Source: Natronincola peptidivorans (GTDB taxonomy: Bacteria > Bacillota > Clostridia > Peptostreptococcales > Natronincolaceae). Taken from it: 64,000 nt of DNA. A program made the position numbers and the translations under genes. The notes below the pieces were generated by a model that made no database searches, was not told the DNA's origin, and saw only the letters and a program-made list of their open reading frames with translations. Numbering within the stretch: the first letter of the stretch is position 1; each line of letters starts with the position of its first letter. Below are positions 16,983 to 24,377 of the stretch, one piece after another. The stretch is from assembly GCF_900111615.1 (NCBI RefSeq), contig NZ_FOHU01000001.1, positions 275,400 through 339,399 on the forward strand, read 5' to 3'.

Positions 16983-18269
16983 CTATATTAATTTCTCTGT
17001 GTATATATTTAATAGATTTAATCTTTCTATTTTTTTCTTTATTTCATTAGTGTCTAAACTATACAATCCTTTTTCCTTCATTCTGTTAAAAAAGCTAGCC
17101 CCGGCAAAAGTATATCTTCTCTTTAAGCCTTCTTCCTTTACTATTTCCTCATTAGCATATGCAATCAAATCACCAGAAGCAAGGTTTCTCGGTAGCTCTA
17201 ATAAAGGCATTCCTAATAATACTCTGACACTATTATGACCAGCTAAACTACCTGTGACTATCGCTTCTGTATGACCGACAAAAAGGCCGCCCTTTTCTCC
17301 TGCACATAATAAGTTATCTACACCTTCCACCTTCATGCTATTATTACGTGGTGCTATGGATAGATATCTAATAGAGTTACCTATACCACCAGCATAGGGA
17401 TCTTCAAATCTAGCATTTTCAAAACCTTTTATACTTCTTAGTTTTTCCAAAGGATAAAAAGGTGCCATCAGCTTCGCATGTCCTGTATCTAGTAAAACTA
17501 TGTTCTCAGCATATTCCTTTAAAGCATATTGTTGACATACCTTGATATTCAGTTTATCTAAGTTGATATCCTCTTTAGGTAAAGGTAACACCACTACCCC
17601 TTTATTGTTTAACTCTTGTATCAATTCTTCAGATAAAGAATATTTGTTTAACTTACAGGAACCACTAAAGGCTCCAAAAGAACCATTAGCTCTTCGGCCT
17701 AGTATATCCTCTACACCAGCCTTATAGCTTATACTAACCCTAGGGCCAAAGGATGGACATCTTAATATACACATAGCACATCCATTCCCATACTTAAGAC
17801 AATTCCCCATAGGACCTGTAGAGCCTGTAGTTTCAATAAATACATCTCCGGTTATAACACGATTGTCATGTAATTTCACTGCGGTGATGCTATTATTTTC
17901 TTTAATAACATCTGTAACTCTACTTTTTAAATAAATTTCAATCCCTTGAGATGTAAGGAGCCTCGTTACCTGTGGTTCAATAATATTCACATCATAAAGA
18001 CTTGCATGTTTATGTCCAGGAAAATCAATATTTTTATGTCTAGAAAAATCATCACACAACTGAAATAAATCATAGGATCCTAATAAAATTGACTCCTCAG
18101 CAGCAGTATATCTTCCATTATTCCTCATGATCCCTCCTACATTACCTAAACCTAAAAGCATATCCGTTCGCTCGTGTACTGCCACGTCAGCCCCGGCTTT
18201 TTTTGCTGTAATCGCAGCTGCACACCCAGCCCAGCCTCCACCGATTATTACCACTTTTGGTTTACTCAT
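16983..18269 (-). CDS. FAD-dependent oxidoreductase
   Basis: This 428-aa flavoprotein has an N-terminal dinucleotide-binding fold, KVVIIGGGWAGCAAAITAKKAGADVAVHE, and a C-terminal FAD segment VDNLLCAGEKGGLFVGHTEAIVTGSLAG. The overall plan resembles the GidA/TrmFO group. A cysteine cluster in the middle (GNCLKYGNGCAMCILRCP) is not typical of TrmFO and could hold an Fe-S centre or a redox thiol. The next gene upstream encodes a ferredoxin-reductase-like partner, so electrons could pass from NAD(P)H through that protein to this one. The substrate is unknown. GGGGAGG lies 8 nt before the ATG. Confidence 0.7.
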   Translation of the reverse strand: MSKPKVVIIGGGWAGCAAAITAKKAGADVAVHERTDMLLGLGNVGGIMRNNGRYTAAEESILLGSYDLFQLCDDFSRHKNIDFPGHKHASLYDVNIIEPQVTRLLTSQGIEIYLKSRVTDVIKENNSITAVKLHDNRVITGDVFIETTGSTGPMGNCLKYGNGCAMCILRCPSFGPRVSISYKAGVEDILGRRANGSFGAFSGSCKLNKYSLSEELIQELNNKGVVVLPLPKEDINLDKLNIKVCQQYALKEYAENIVLLDTGHAKLMAPFYPLEKLRSIKGFENARFEDPYAGGIGNSIRYLSIAPRNNSMKVEGVDNLLCAGEKGGLFVGHTEAIVTGSLAGHNSVRVLLGMPLLELPRNLASGDLIAYANEEIVKEEGLKRRYTFAGASFFNRMKEKGLYSLDTNEIKKKIERLNLLNIYTEKLI

Positions 18270-18288
18270 CAGAAATTCCTCCCCAGCT

Positions 18289-19221
18289 TTAATTATTTAT
18301 AATTTGAGTCTTACATGTACGAATAGGAATTCCATTTAAATCATATACAGTACATGAACCACAAATACCCTCACCACAACAAATTTCATTGTTATTAGTC
18401 ATTACAGTGTTTATCTCTTTCAAATTTTCTATAGAAGAGAATATTTTATCTCTTAAATAATCTGAAGCACCTATAAAGGCAAGTTCATATTTTTTAGTAT
18501 TTATCTGTTTATTAATAAGATCTAAACCATCCATTTCATATAGATTACCTTCCCCTACAGCATGAATATTACAATATTCCTTAATAAGATTATAATTAGT
18601 GGTGGATTTATCAAGAATTAAATCTACAGTATTATTATTTTTTAACAGATGATTAATAACTAATATGGCTGGTGCTTGAGCTACTCCTCTAACTATTGCT
18701 AAAGCATTTGAATTTTTTGTTGTTTTTAAATGTTCTAATCCAAAAATTCCATTCCAATAAGGACCTCTAATCAATAATTGATCACTTGTTTCTTTGATGG
18801 TTTTCGTCTTTACTCCATGAATTTCGACAGCAATTTCTACAACATCATTCTTTGTATCCACATGCATTATGGATATGGGAATATCAAAATATTGATTATA
18901 ATTTTTATTTCTAATGAAAATATAAGAGCCTGGTTGATTTATTTGTCTAGCTAAGGTATGGGGTATTTTTAGAGCAAAGATTATTATATGATCATTTAAT
19001 TCTTTACGTTGAAGTATTTTAGCCTCTATATCTACCCTAGGGGGTTTTTTCCTATTTCCTTCAAATTTGAAGGCTTGATATATACATACTCCTCTCCAAT
19101 CACAGTCACAAAACTCTTTTCCTTTTAAGTGAGAACAAGTAATACAATCCATCGTTTCAGCTAAATAACATGGGCAATATTCACTTCCAGCATCGATACA
19201 CTGCCATTTATGGTTACGCAT
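18289..19221 (-). CDS. FNR-like NAD(P)H/FAD oxidoreductase with 2Fe-2S site and Cys-rich N-terminus
   Basis: A 310-aa protein related to PyrK/sulfide-dehydrogenase-type ferredoxin-NADP reductases. The FAD-binding barrel contains QPGSYIFIRN and FDIPISIMHV; the nucleotide domain contains AIVRGVAQAPAILVI; a C-terminal 2Fe-2S site is CCGEGICGSCTVYDLNGIPIRTC. Unusually, about 50 residues at the N-terminus carry a dense cysteine pattern (CPCYLAETMDCITCSHLKG, FCDCDWRGVC), which may bind a second Fe-S cluster or zinc. The ATG at 19221 has AAGGAGGG 5 nt upstream, so the longer reading frame to 19248 is rejected. It precedes the FAD oxidoreductase by 19 bp and probably supplies it with electrons. Confidence 0.7.
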   Translation of the reverse strand: MRNHKWQCIDAGSEYCPCYLAETMDCITCSHLKGKEFCDCDWRGVCIYQAFKFEGNRKKPPRVDIEAKILQRKELNDHIIIFALKIPHTLARQINQPGSYIFIRNKNYNQYFDIPISIMHVDTKNDVVEIAVEIHGVKTKTIKETSDQLLIRGPYWNGIFGLEHLKTTKNSNALAIVRGVAQAPAILVINHLLKNNNTVDLILDKSTTNYNLIKEYCNIHAVGEGNLYEMDGLDLINKQINTKKYELAFIGASDYLRDKIFSSIENLKEINTVMTNNNEICCGEGICGSCTVYDLNGIPIRTCKTQIINN

Positions 19222-19362
19222 AAATTCCCTCCTTTGACTAAAAAACAACTATAATAATAGAATATTTATTTTGAATAATTATGTTACAATGTTTCTAGTC
19301 AAATAAAGAAAAGTAGCATAAGTTTAGCTACTGAGGTTGTTAAAATAGATTAAAGTTAAATA

Positions 19363-19406
19363 ACCAGCCACCATAACGTATTTATAAATACTTTATGGTA
19401 GCTGGT
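19363..19406 (-). terminator. Terminator after the first DD-carboxypeptidase gene
   Basis: A 14-bp stem with one non-Watson-Crick position (19363-19376 with 19393-19406) is followed on the minus strand by TTATTTAACTTT. Confidence 0.75.
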
Positions 19407-19439
19407 GTACAAAGATATGAAGACGATAAAGTTTTGATA

Positions 19440-20549
19440 CTACCTTAGATTCATAAATCTTAATACCTTACCTTTAATAGACAATTTATTTATGTCCTCA
19501 TCAGTAGTTAAGTCTGTAATATTTATTAGATTGCCATCTAAATAGGTTAGAATCCTTCCAACTCTCTGATTTTTCATTAAGGGGGCATATAGAGGTTCTT
19601 GAACATCTATTATCGATATAATCCTTTCAGCCTCTCCATCCTTTATTGGTACAACAAGTTTTTTAGAAGCTTTTAATTGTGCTGTCATCTTCTCACCATT
19701 CTTAACAGAGATACCTTTTACTAACTCTCCTTCCTTAAAAACCTCATATGGCTTGTAGGATTCAAAATGATAATCTAATAAATTTTTTGCAGTATTAAAC
19801 CAATCCCCGTCGTTTAAAGTTATCGCGATAAATTGCATATCATTTCTAGTGGCAGAAGCCACTAAGCATCTTCCAGCTTTTTTTGTAAAGCCTATTTTTA
19901 CCCCATCGCCCCCTTCACAGATGGACAGAATCTTATTTTTATTGGAAAAATGCTTATAGTCTTCTCTATCGGCTAACCAAAACTTTGTATTAACAATTTT
20001 TTTAAAGGTAGGATTTCTAAGTGCTGCTCTTGTAATCATACTTAAATCATAGGCTGTTGTATAGTGCTCTTGATGATGCAGACCATGGGGATTCATAAAG
20101 TTTGTGTTTTTTGCTCCAATTTCTTTCGCTCTTTGATTCATTAATTGAGAAAAATCTTCTACAGAACCACTAACTTCATAAGCTATTGCAGTAGCAGCAT
20201 CATTGCCGGATCTCAGCATTAGACCATACAATAAATCTATTATGTTAACCTTTTCGTTAGCCTTAAGGTAAATAGATGATCCCTCAACGCCTACGGCTTC
20301 AGGATGAATTTTTACTTGTTGATCTAATGGAATTCTTTCTATAGCCAATAGAGCAGTCATAATTTTAGTTGTGCTTGCCATAGGCAGCTCCTGATGTATA
20401 TTTTTTTCATATAGTACTCGTCCAGTTTCAACATCTAATACTATACCTGCTGCGCCATTACAATATACTTCCTGGGCTGAAACAAAAAATGGATTCAGGA
20501 GAGCTATGAATAGCAATACAAAAAACGATTTAAACATCCTCTTAAACAT
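19440..20549 (-). CDS. D-alanyl-D-alanine carboxypeptidase, S11 family
   Basis: This secreted penicillin-binding protein trims the terminal D-Ala from peptidoglycan stem peptides. A hydrophobic signal segment (FKSFFVLLFIALLNPFFVSAQ) begins the 369-aa chain. The active-site SxxK is STTK in MASTTKIMTA and the second motif is SGN in RSGNDAA. The third motif reads KIG (DGVKIGFTKKAG) where KTG or KSG is usual, which may alter transpeptide or beta-lactam binding. A C-terminal beta domain follows. The start at 20549 has GAGGTG 6 nt upstream; the GTG at 20558 overlaps that site. A related enzyme is encoded at 27.1 kb. Confidence 0.88.
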   Translation of the reverse strand: MFKRMFKSFFVLLFIALLNPFFVSAQEVYCNGAAGIVLDVETGRVLYEKNIHQELPMASTTKIMTALLAIERIPLDQQVKIHPEAVGVEGSSIYLKANEKVNIIDLLYGLMLRSGNDAATAIAYEVSGSVEDFSQLMNQRAKEIGAKNTNFMNPHGLHHQEHYTTAYDLSMITRAALRNPTFKKIVNTKFWLADREDYKHFSNKNKILSICEGGDGVKIGFTKKAGRCLVASATRNDMQFIAITLNDGDWFNTAKNLLDYHFESYKPYEVFKEGELVKGISVKNGEKMTAQLKASKKLVVPIKDGEAERIISIIDVQEPLYAPLMKNQRVGRILTYLDGNLINITDLTTDEDINKLSIKGKVLRFMNLR

Positions 20550-20634
20550 ATAACACACCTCGTTTTAGTAGATAATTTACTTTTACTTCAATTATTATGA
20601 ACAAAAGAAGCTATATTGATGCTATATAATTACA

Positions 20635-20671
20635 TAAAAAAATGATAAGTAATCATGTTTTACTTATCATT
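20635..20671 (-). terminator. Terminator overlapping the end of the MazG-like gene
   Basis: A perfect 12-bp stem (20641-20652 with 20660-20671) with a 7-nt loop is followed by a T run on the minus strand. The upstream arm covers the last codons of the MazG-like gene. Confidence 0.85.
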
Positions 20672-21082
20672 TATGGATTCGTTAAATTGGTGTTTAATTT
20701 CACAACCAAACTCTTTAGCAATTTTCTCTGCTTCCTTAATGTCTTCAGTACTCCAGATTGACCAACCACCTTTTAATGTACCATCAACATATATTTCCAC
20801 TTTATCTTCCTTAAATATCATTATTTTGCTATGCCTTTTTTTCATCTGTTTAACTTGTTTATTTACAGCTTCTTCAGCATCTACATCCAATACTTTTAAT
20901 GCGATAAATAAACAAGACATTGCATCCTGTAATTCTCTTTTAGCTTTATCTAAATCACCCTTCATTAATGCTTTTAACGATTCAGCAACCTCTTCGTTCA
21001 AGTGACTAATAGCAGTTTTAGGATCGTTGGTACTATATTTTCTATTATCCCAAATCATATCAATAGCTTCTCTTAAGTTCAT
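20660..21082 (-). CDS. MazG-like nucleotide pyrophosphohydrolase-fold protein
   Basis: This 140-aa, all-alpha protein has the metal-binding pattern of the MazG/dUTPase-C superfamily: HLNEEVAESLKAL and, about 25 residues later, ELQDAMSCLFIAL. Members hydrolyse non-canonical or excess NTPs, but the substrate here is unknown. The C-terminal 50 residues (VEIYVDGTLKGGWSIW) form an extra segment beyond the minimal domain. It stands between two unrelated transcription units, each with its own terminator. A GGGGGT ribosome binding site lies about 5 nt before the ATG. Confidence 0.7.
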   Translation of the reverse strand: MNLREAIDMIWDNRKYSTNDPKTAISHLNEEVAESLKALMKGDLDKAKRELQDAMSCLFIALKVLDVDAEEAVNKQVKQMKKRHSKIMIFKEDKVEIYVDGTLKGGWSIWSTEDIKEAEKIAKEFGCEIKHQFNESINDK

Positions 21083-21166
21083 ACTTGACCCCCTTTTTTT
21101 ATAAACTTATTAACATTATACTCTAAAATTTTTAAATTTCAAATAGATGTCAAAATAAATTAGACA

Positions 21167-21199
21167 CAAAAATAGAGGATGTTGAAACTATCCTCTATT
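21167..21199 (-). terminator. Terminator after gerW
   Basis: A perfect 10-bp stem (21171-21180 with 21190-21199) and a T-rich run on the minus strand overlap the last codons of gerW. Confidence 0.75.
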
Positions 21200-21641
21200 C
21201 ATATGAAATAATATTATTTTCTGCATCATTACTTTTTTCTTTTTTATTAAACATACTTTGAATTGTATTAATTACCTTAGGAGTAGTATTAATTAGATTA
21301 TCAATCATATTTGCTCTTTGGTCAACGGGCATTAGTTTTATCTGACCATTACCTACTACCATAAAAGCTACAGGCTGTACAGATACCCCAGCTCCAGTAC
21401 CCCCAGCAAAAGGATATTTTTCAGGTTTAGCTTCAGCTTTCTCCTCTTTTTCTTCATCTGAATTATTATTTATATAATCTCCACCTCCTGAAGCAAATCC
21501 AAAGGATACTTTTGATATAGGAATAATAACTGTACCATCAGGAGTTTCAACAGCATCTCCTACAATTGTGTTGACATCTACCATTTCTTTAATACTCTCC
21601 ATGGTAGTTTTCATTAATGCTTCAATTGGATGCTCGTTCAA
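21195..21641 (-). CDS. gerW: Spore germination protein GerW (YtfJ family)
   Basis: A 148-aa member of the YtfJ/GerW family, made during sporulation and needed for L-alanine-dependent germination in B. subtilis. The conserved block MVDVNTIVGDAVETPDGTVIIPISKVSFGFASGGG is unmistakable. It is followed by an acidic variable loop and the second block FAGGTGAGVSVQPVAFMVV. I choose the TTG start at 21641: it gives the family N-terminus NEHPIEALM and has GAGGTGG 7-8 nt upstream, while the GTG codons further upstream overlap that site. It overlaps the preceding ytfI-like gene by 20 bp, so the two are coupled. Confidence 0.9.
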   Translation of the reverse strand: MNEHPIEALMKTTMESIKEMVDVNTIVGDAVETPDGTVIIPISKVSFGFASGGGDYINNNSDEEKEEKAEAKPEKYPFAGGTGAGVSVQPVAFMVVGNGQIKLMPVDQRANMIDNLINTTPKVINTIQSMFNKKEKSNDAENNIISYE

Positions 21642-22293
21642 TTTTTTCACCACCTCTAAATTTCATCATCAATAATTTTATGCTTGCAATAATAATATAT
21701 CCTATTTTCAAACCTACTATACAATGAAAAGTTAACGCAAATTTTTTTGACATATAATTTGGTACTACATCGATACTGATATCCTCCAAGTTTAGTGTAT
21801 TTCTAATAAATAAGATAATATTAGTTTTTATGACCCATATAATTCCAGTTACTATAGCTGTAATAGCAGCATCTTCTAAGCCTATCTTTGTATACCACAA
21901 GACCTTCTTGATCCTCAGTTTTCCTTTGATATATTCAATAACATTCCAGTATTTTTTTTTGAAGGATTGAATTTCTTCAAAAATTATTTTTATTTCATTA
22001 AAATTAAGCTCTTCCTCCCAAGAATCGTTTATTTGTTCTTTTTTATTGCCAACCTCTGTATCATTATGTATTTTAGCTCTTATTAGATTATTTCCAGTGT
22101 GTACCATATCTAAAAAAGGTATATCAATTTTATATTTGAAAAAACCATTGAGAACAGATAGAACAATAATTACTTCATCATTTTCTCCTTCCCTTAAAAT
22201 CTTTATGTCAATAGTAATGCTTATAAACAACAGTGCAATAAACAAGCATACTGAAAAAATGGATATACCAACTAAATAGTAATATGTTTGCAA
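21622..22293 (-). CDS. ytfI: YtfI-like membrane protein (DUF2953)
   Basis: This 223-aa protein has an N-terminal transmembrane helix (residues about 7-28), a charged middle part and two further hydrophobic stretches. The motif region KVLWYTKIGLEDAAITAIVTGIIWVIKTNI is typical of DUF2953 proteins, which accompany ytfJ in spore formers. Its job is unknown, but its constant pairing with gerW suggests a spore role. Translation starts at TTG with GAGGTGA 6 nt upstream. Confidence 0.75.
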   Translation of the reverse strand: MQTYYYLVGISIFSVCLFIALLFISITIDIKILREGENDEVIIVLSVLNGFFKYKIDIPFLDMVHTGNNLIRAKIHNDTEVGNKKEQINDSWEEELNFNEIKIIFEEIQSFKKKYWNVIEYIKGKLRIKKVLWYTKIGLEDAAITAIVTGIIWVIKTNIILFIRNTLNLEDISIDVVPNYMSKKFALTFHCIVGLKIGYIIIASIKLLMMKFRGGEKIERASN

Positions 22294-22370
22294 ATTAAAT
22301 CACCTCTAAATCGTGCTATTAGTAGCATTTCCATTTTTTTGTATAATAGACTCTATTTAGATATACAATT

Positions 22371-22404
22371 AAATAAAAATAACCATCCTTTTATAAAAGA
22401 TGGT
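22371..22404 (-). terminator. Terminator after scpB
   Basis: A stem of about 10 bp (ACCATC...GATGGT, 22382-22403) with a T-rich run on the minus strand closes the gene block that ends with scpB. Confidence 0.7.
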
Positions 22405-22413
22405 ATTAGATGA

Positions 22414-22971
22414 TTATTTTGCAAAGAGATTCTTAACATCATTTTCCTCTGATAATAGCTTAAATTGACTTATGTCAGGAAGGTCCTCGATAGATTTTAA
22501 TCCAAAGGTTTTCAAAAAAATTATTGTAGTTCCATAAATGATAGGACGACCAATCTTATCAAGTCTTCCTTGTTCTTCAATTAGATTTTTCTCTTGTAAA
22601 GTACTTAATGCTTTATCGCATTTTACACCTCTAAGCTCTTCAATTTCAATTTTTGTAATAGGCTGTTTATAAGCGATGATTGCTAAAGTCTCTAAAGCTG
22701 CTTGAGTCAATCCTTTACTCATCTTAGGTGCTAACAGTTTGTTTATATAGGAATAATGCTCAGGCCTTGTGGATAATTGATAATAATCATTCATTTTTAT
22801 TATTTGAATCCCTCTTTTGTTATAGTTGAATTCATCTATCATATCTCTTAATATCGTTTCTACCTCTTGAATGTCTAAAGATAAAGCCTTACTTAACTCT
22901 TTTATAGCTATAGGTTCAGACCATACGAAAAGAATAGATTCTAGTATTGACTTAATTTCGTCTCTTTCCAT
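22414..22971 (-). CDS. scpB: Segregation and condensation protein B
   Basis: ScpB is a winged-helix kleisin-interacting subunit of the SMC-ScpAB complex that organises and separates chromosomes. The 185-aa protein contains ILESILFVWSEPI, the core GLTQAALETLAIIAYKQPITKIEIEELRGV and LIEEQGRLDKIGRPIIYGTT, all standard for ScpB. The second ATG at 22971 is preferred because GAGGTG lies 8 nt before it but only 2 nt before the ATG at 22977. scpA lies 31 bp upstream in the same orientation. Confidence 0.95.
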   Translation of the reverse strand: MERDEIKSILESILFVWSEPIAIKELSKALSLDIQEVETILRDMIDEFNYNKRGIQIIKMNDYYQLSTRPEHYSYINKLLAPKMSKGLTQAALETLAIIAYKQPITKIEIEELRGVKCDKALSTLQEKNLIEEQGRLDKIGRPIIYGTTIIFLKTFGLKSIEDLPDISQFKLLSEENDVKNLFAK

Positions 22972-23008
22972 TTTCATAACACCTCTTTATAAGTTGACAA
23001 TATTCTAA

Positions 23009-23746
23009 TTATAATGATTCAATCATAATACCTTCAAAGCAATTATCTTGAATCACTTTTATCTTTTTCATTTTAATTAATTCTAATAATGCTAAAAAGC
23101 TTATTACAGCTTCAGATTTATCTATTGCAGAAATAAAGATACTGTGAAATGTTATTTTTTTTGAGTATTGTAATTTATTTAAAATATAGTTAAGTTTATC
23201 TTCTATAGTAACAGGCTCTCTATCAATTTGTCTAATGTTATTATAAAATTCATCTGTTGAGACAGTTTGATTTGTTAGTATTTTTTTAAAAGCAGATAAT
23301 AAGTCCTGAATGTGAAGGTTTTCAAAAGATGTATCGTAGTCATAATGATCAATAATAATTTCTTCTTTGGGTTTAAAAAAAATCTTATTATAATGATTTT
23401 CTCTTATTTTAAGAGTTTCTGCTATTGCTTTATACTTTTTATATTCTAATAATTTTTTTATTAACTCACTTCTTGGATCTACTTCATCTGCTTGCATTCC
23501 CTCAGCCTCTAATACATCTTTAGGCAATAACATTTTTGATTTTATCTCAATAAGGGTAGCAGCCATAACTAAAAACTCACTAGTAATATTTAAATCGAAT
23601 TTTTCCATTGCATAAATATATTCTAGATATTGCTGAGTAATTTCATTGATAGGTATATCATAGATATCTATCTTATTCTTTTCAATTAGATGAAATAGCA
23701 AATCAAAAGGTCCTTCAAAAGCTTCAATTTTAATAGTATATTTCAT
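23009..23746 (-). CDS. scpA: Segregation and condensation protein A
   Basis: ScpA is the kleisin that bridges the heads of the SMC dimer. The 245-aa protein has the N-terminal signature FEGPFDLLFHLIEKNKIDIYDIPINEIT and the conserved FLVMAATLIEIKSKMLLP, then an acidic middle and a C-terminal winged helix (VISFLALLELIKMKKIKVIQ). AGGAGGT is 5-6 nt before the ATG. The order protease-scpA-scpB-ytfI-gerW is a known clostridial arrangement. Confidence 0.96.
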   Translation of the reverse strand: MKYTIKIEAFEGPFDLLFHLIEKNKIDIYDIPINEITQQYLEYIYAMEKFDLNITSEFLVMAATLIEIKSKMLLPKDVLEAEGMQADEVDPRSELIKKLLEYKKYKAIAETLKIRENHYNKIFFKPKEEIIIDHYDYDTSFENLHIQDLLSAFKKILTNQTVSTDEFYNNIRQIDREPVTIEDKLNYILNKLQYSKKITFHSIFISAIDKSEAVISFLALLELIKMKKIKVIQDNCFEGIMIESL

Positions 23747-23756
23747 TACTTACCTC

Positions 23757-24377
23757 CTAAACTATAAAAACAAGTAAATACATTAAAATTTGAAAAGCAA
23801 AGGAAACAAGGGGAAATAGTACTTTACCAATTACTCCAAAATATAATAATGCAAACAAAAGTATATAAGAATATTTTTGTAATTGGTAGTATTTATACTC
23901 AAAGCTTTCAGGTAATAAAGCCAATAGTATCTTTGAACCATCTAAAGGTGGGATAGGAAATAAATTAAATATAGCCAATACTAGATTAATAAAAATAGCA
24001 AAGTAGACTATATTATATATAAAAGAACTTAATTGCAGCTTTATTGTGACTCCTAAGAATAACGTTAATAAGATCGCTAATAGCACATTTGATAAAGGAC
24101 CGGCAATAGAAACTAAAAAATAGCCCATTTTTCTATTAGAAAAATTATTAGGATTAATGGGAACTGGTTTAGCCCACCCAAATCTAAAAAATATTAACAT
24201 TAAAAACCCTGCTATATCAATATGAGATATAGGGTTTAGAGTAAGCCTTCCTTGATGCTTAGCCGTAGAATCGCCTAATAAATAAGCACTATACGCATGA
24301 GAGAATTCATGAACTGTAAGGCCTATTAATATTCCTGGTAGAGTATAAATAATAGTATTAAAATCTAAGTTAAACAT
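23757..24377 (-). CDS. Site-2 protease family (M50) membrane metalloprotease
   Basis: This 206-aa intramembrane zinc protease has the active site HEFSH in LTVHEFSHAYSAYLLGD near residue 23, and the second conserved region PPLDGSKIL, which supplies the Asp ligand. Five or six hydrophobic segments span the chain. It lacks a PDZ domain, so it belongs to the short YwhC-like group rather than to RseP. The substrate is unknown. Its start overlaps the end of the tRNA nucleotidyltransferase gene by 8 bp. Confidence 0.85.
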   Translation of the reverse strand: MFNLDFNTIIYTLPGILIGLTVHEFSHAYSAYLLGDSTAKHQGRLTLNPISHIDIAGFLMLIFFRFGWAKPVPINPNNFSNRKMGYFLVSIAGPLSNVLLAILLTLFLGVTIKLQLSSFIYNIVYFAIFINLVLAIFNLFPIPPLDGSKILLALLPESFEYKYYQLQKYSYILLFALLYFGVIGKVLFPLVSFAFQILMYLLVFIV

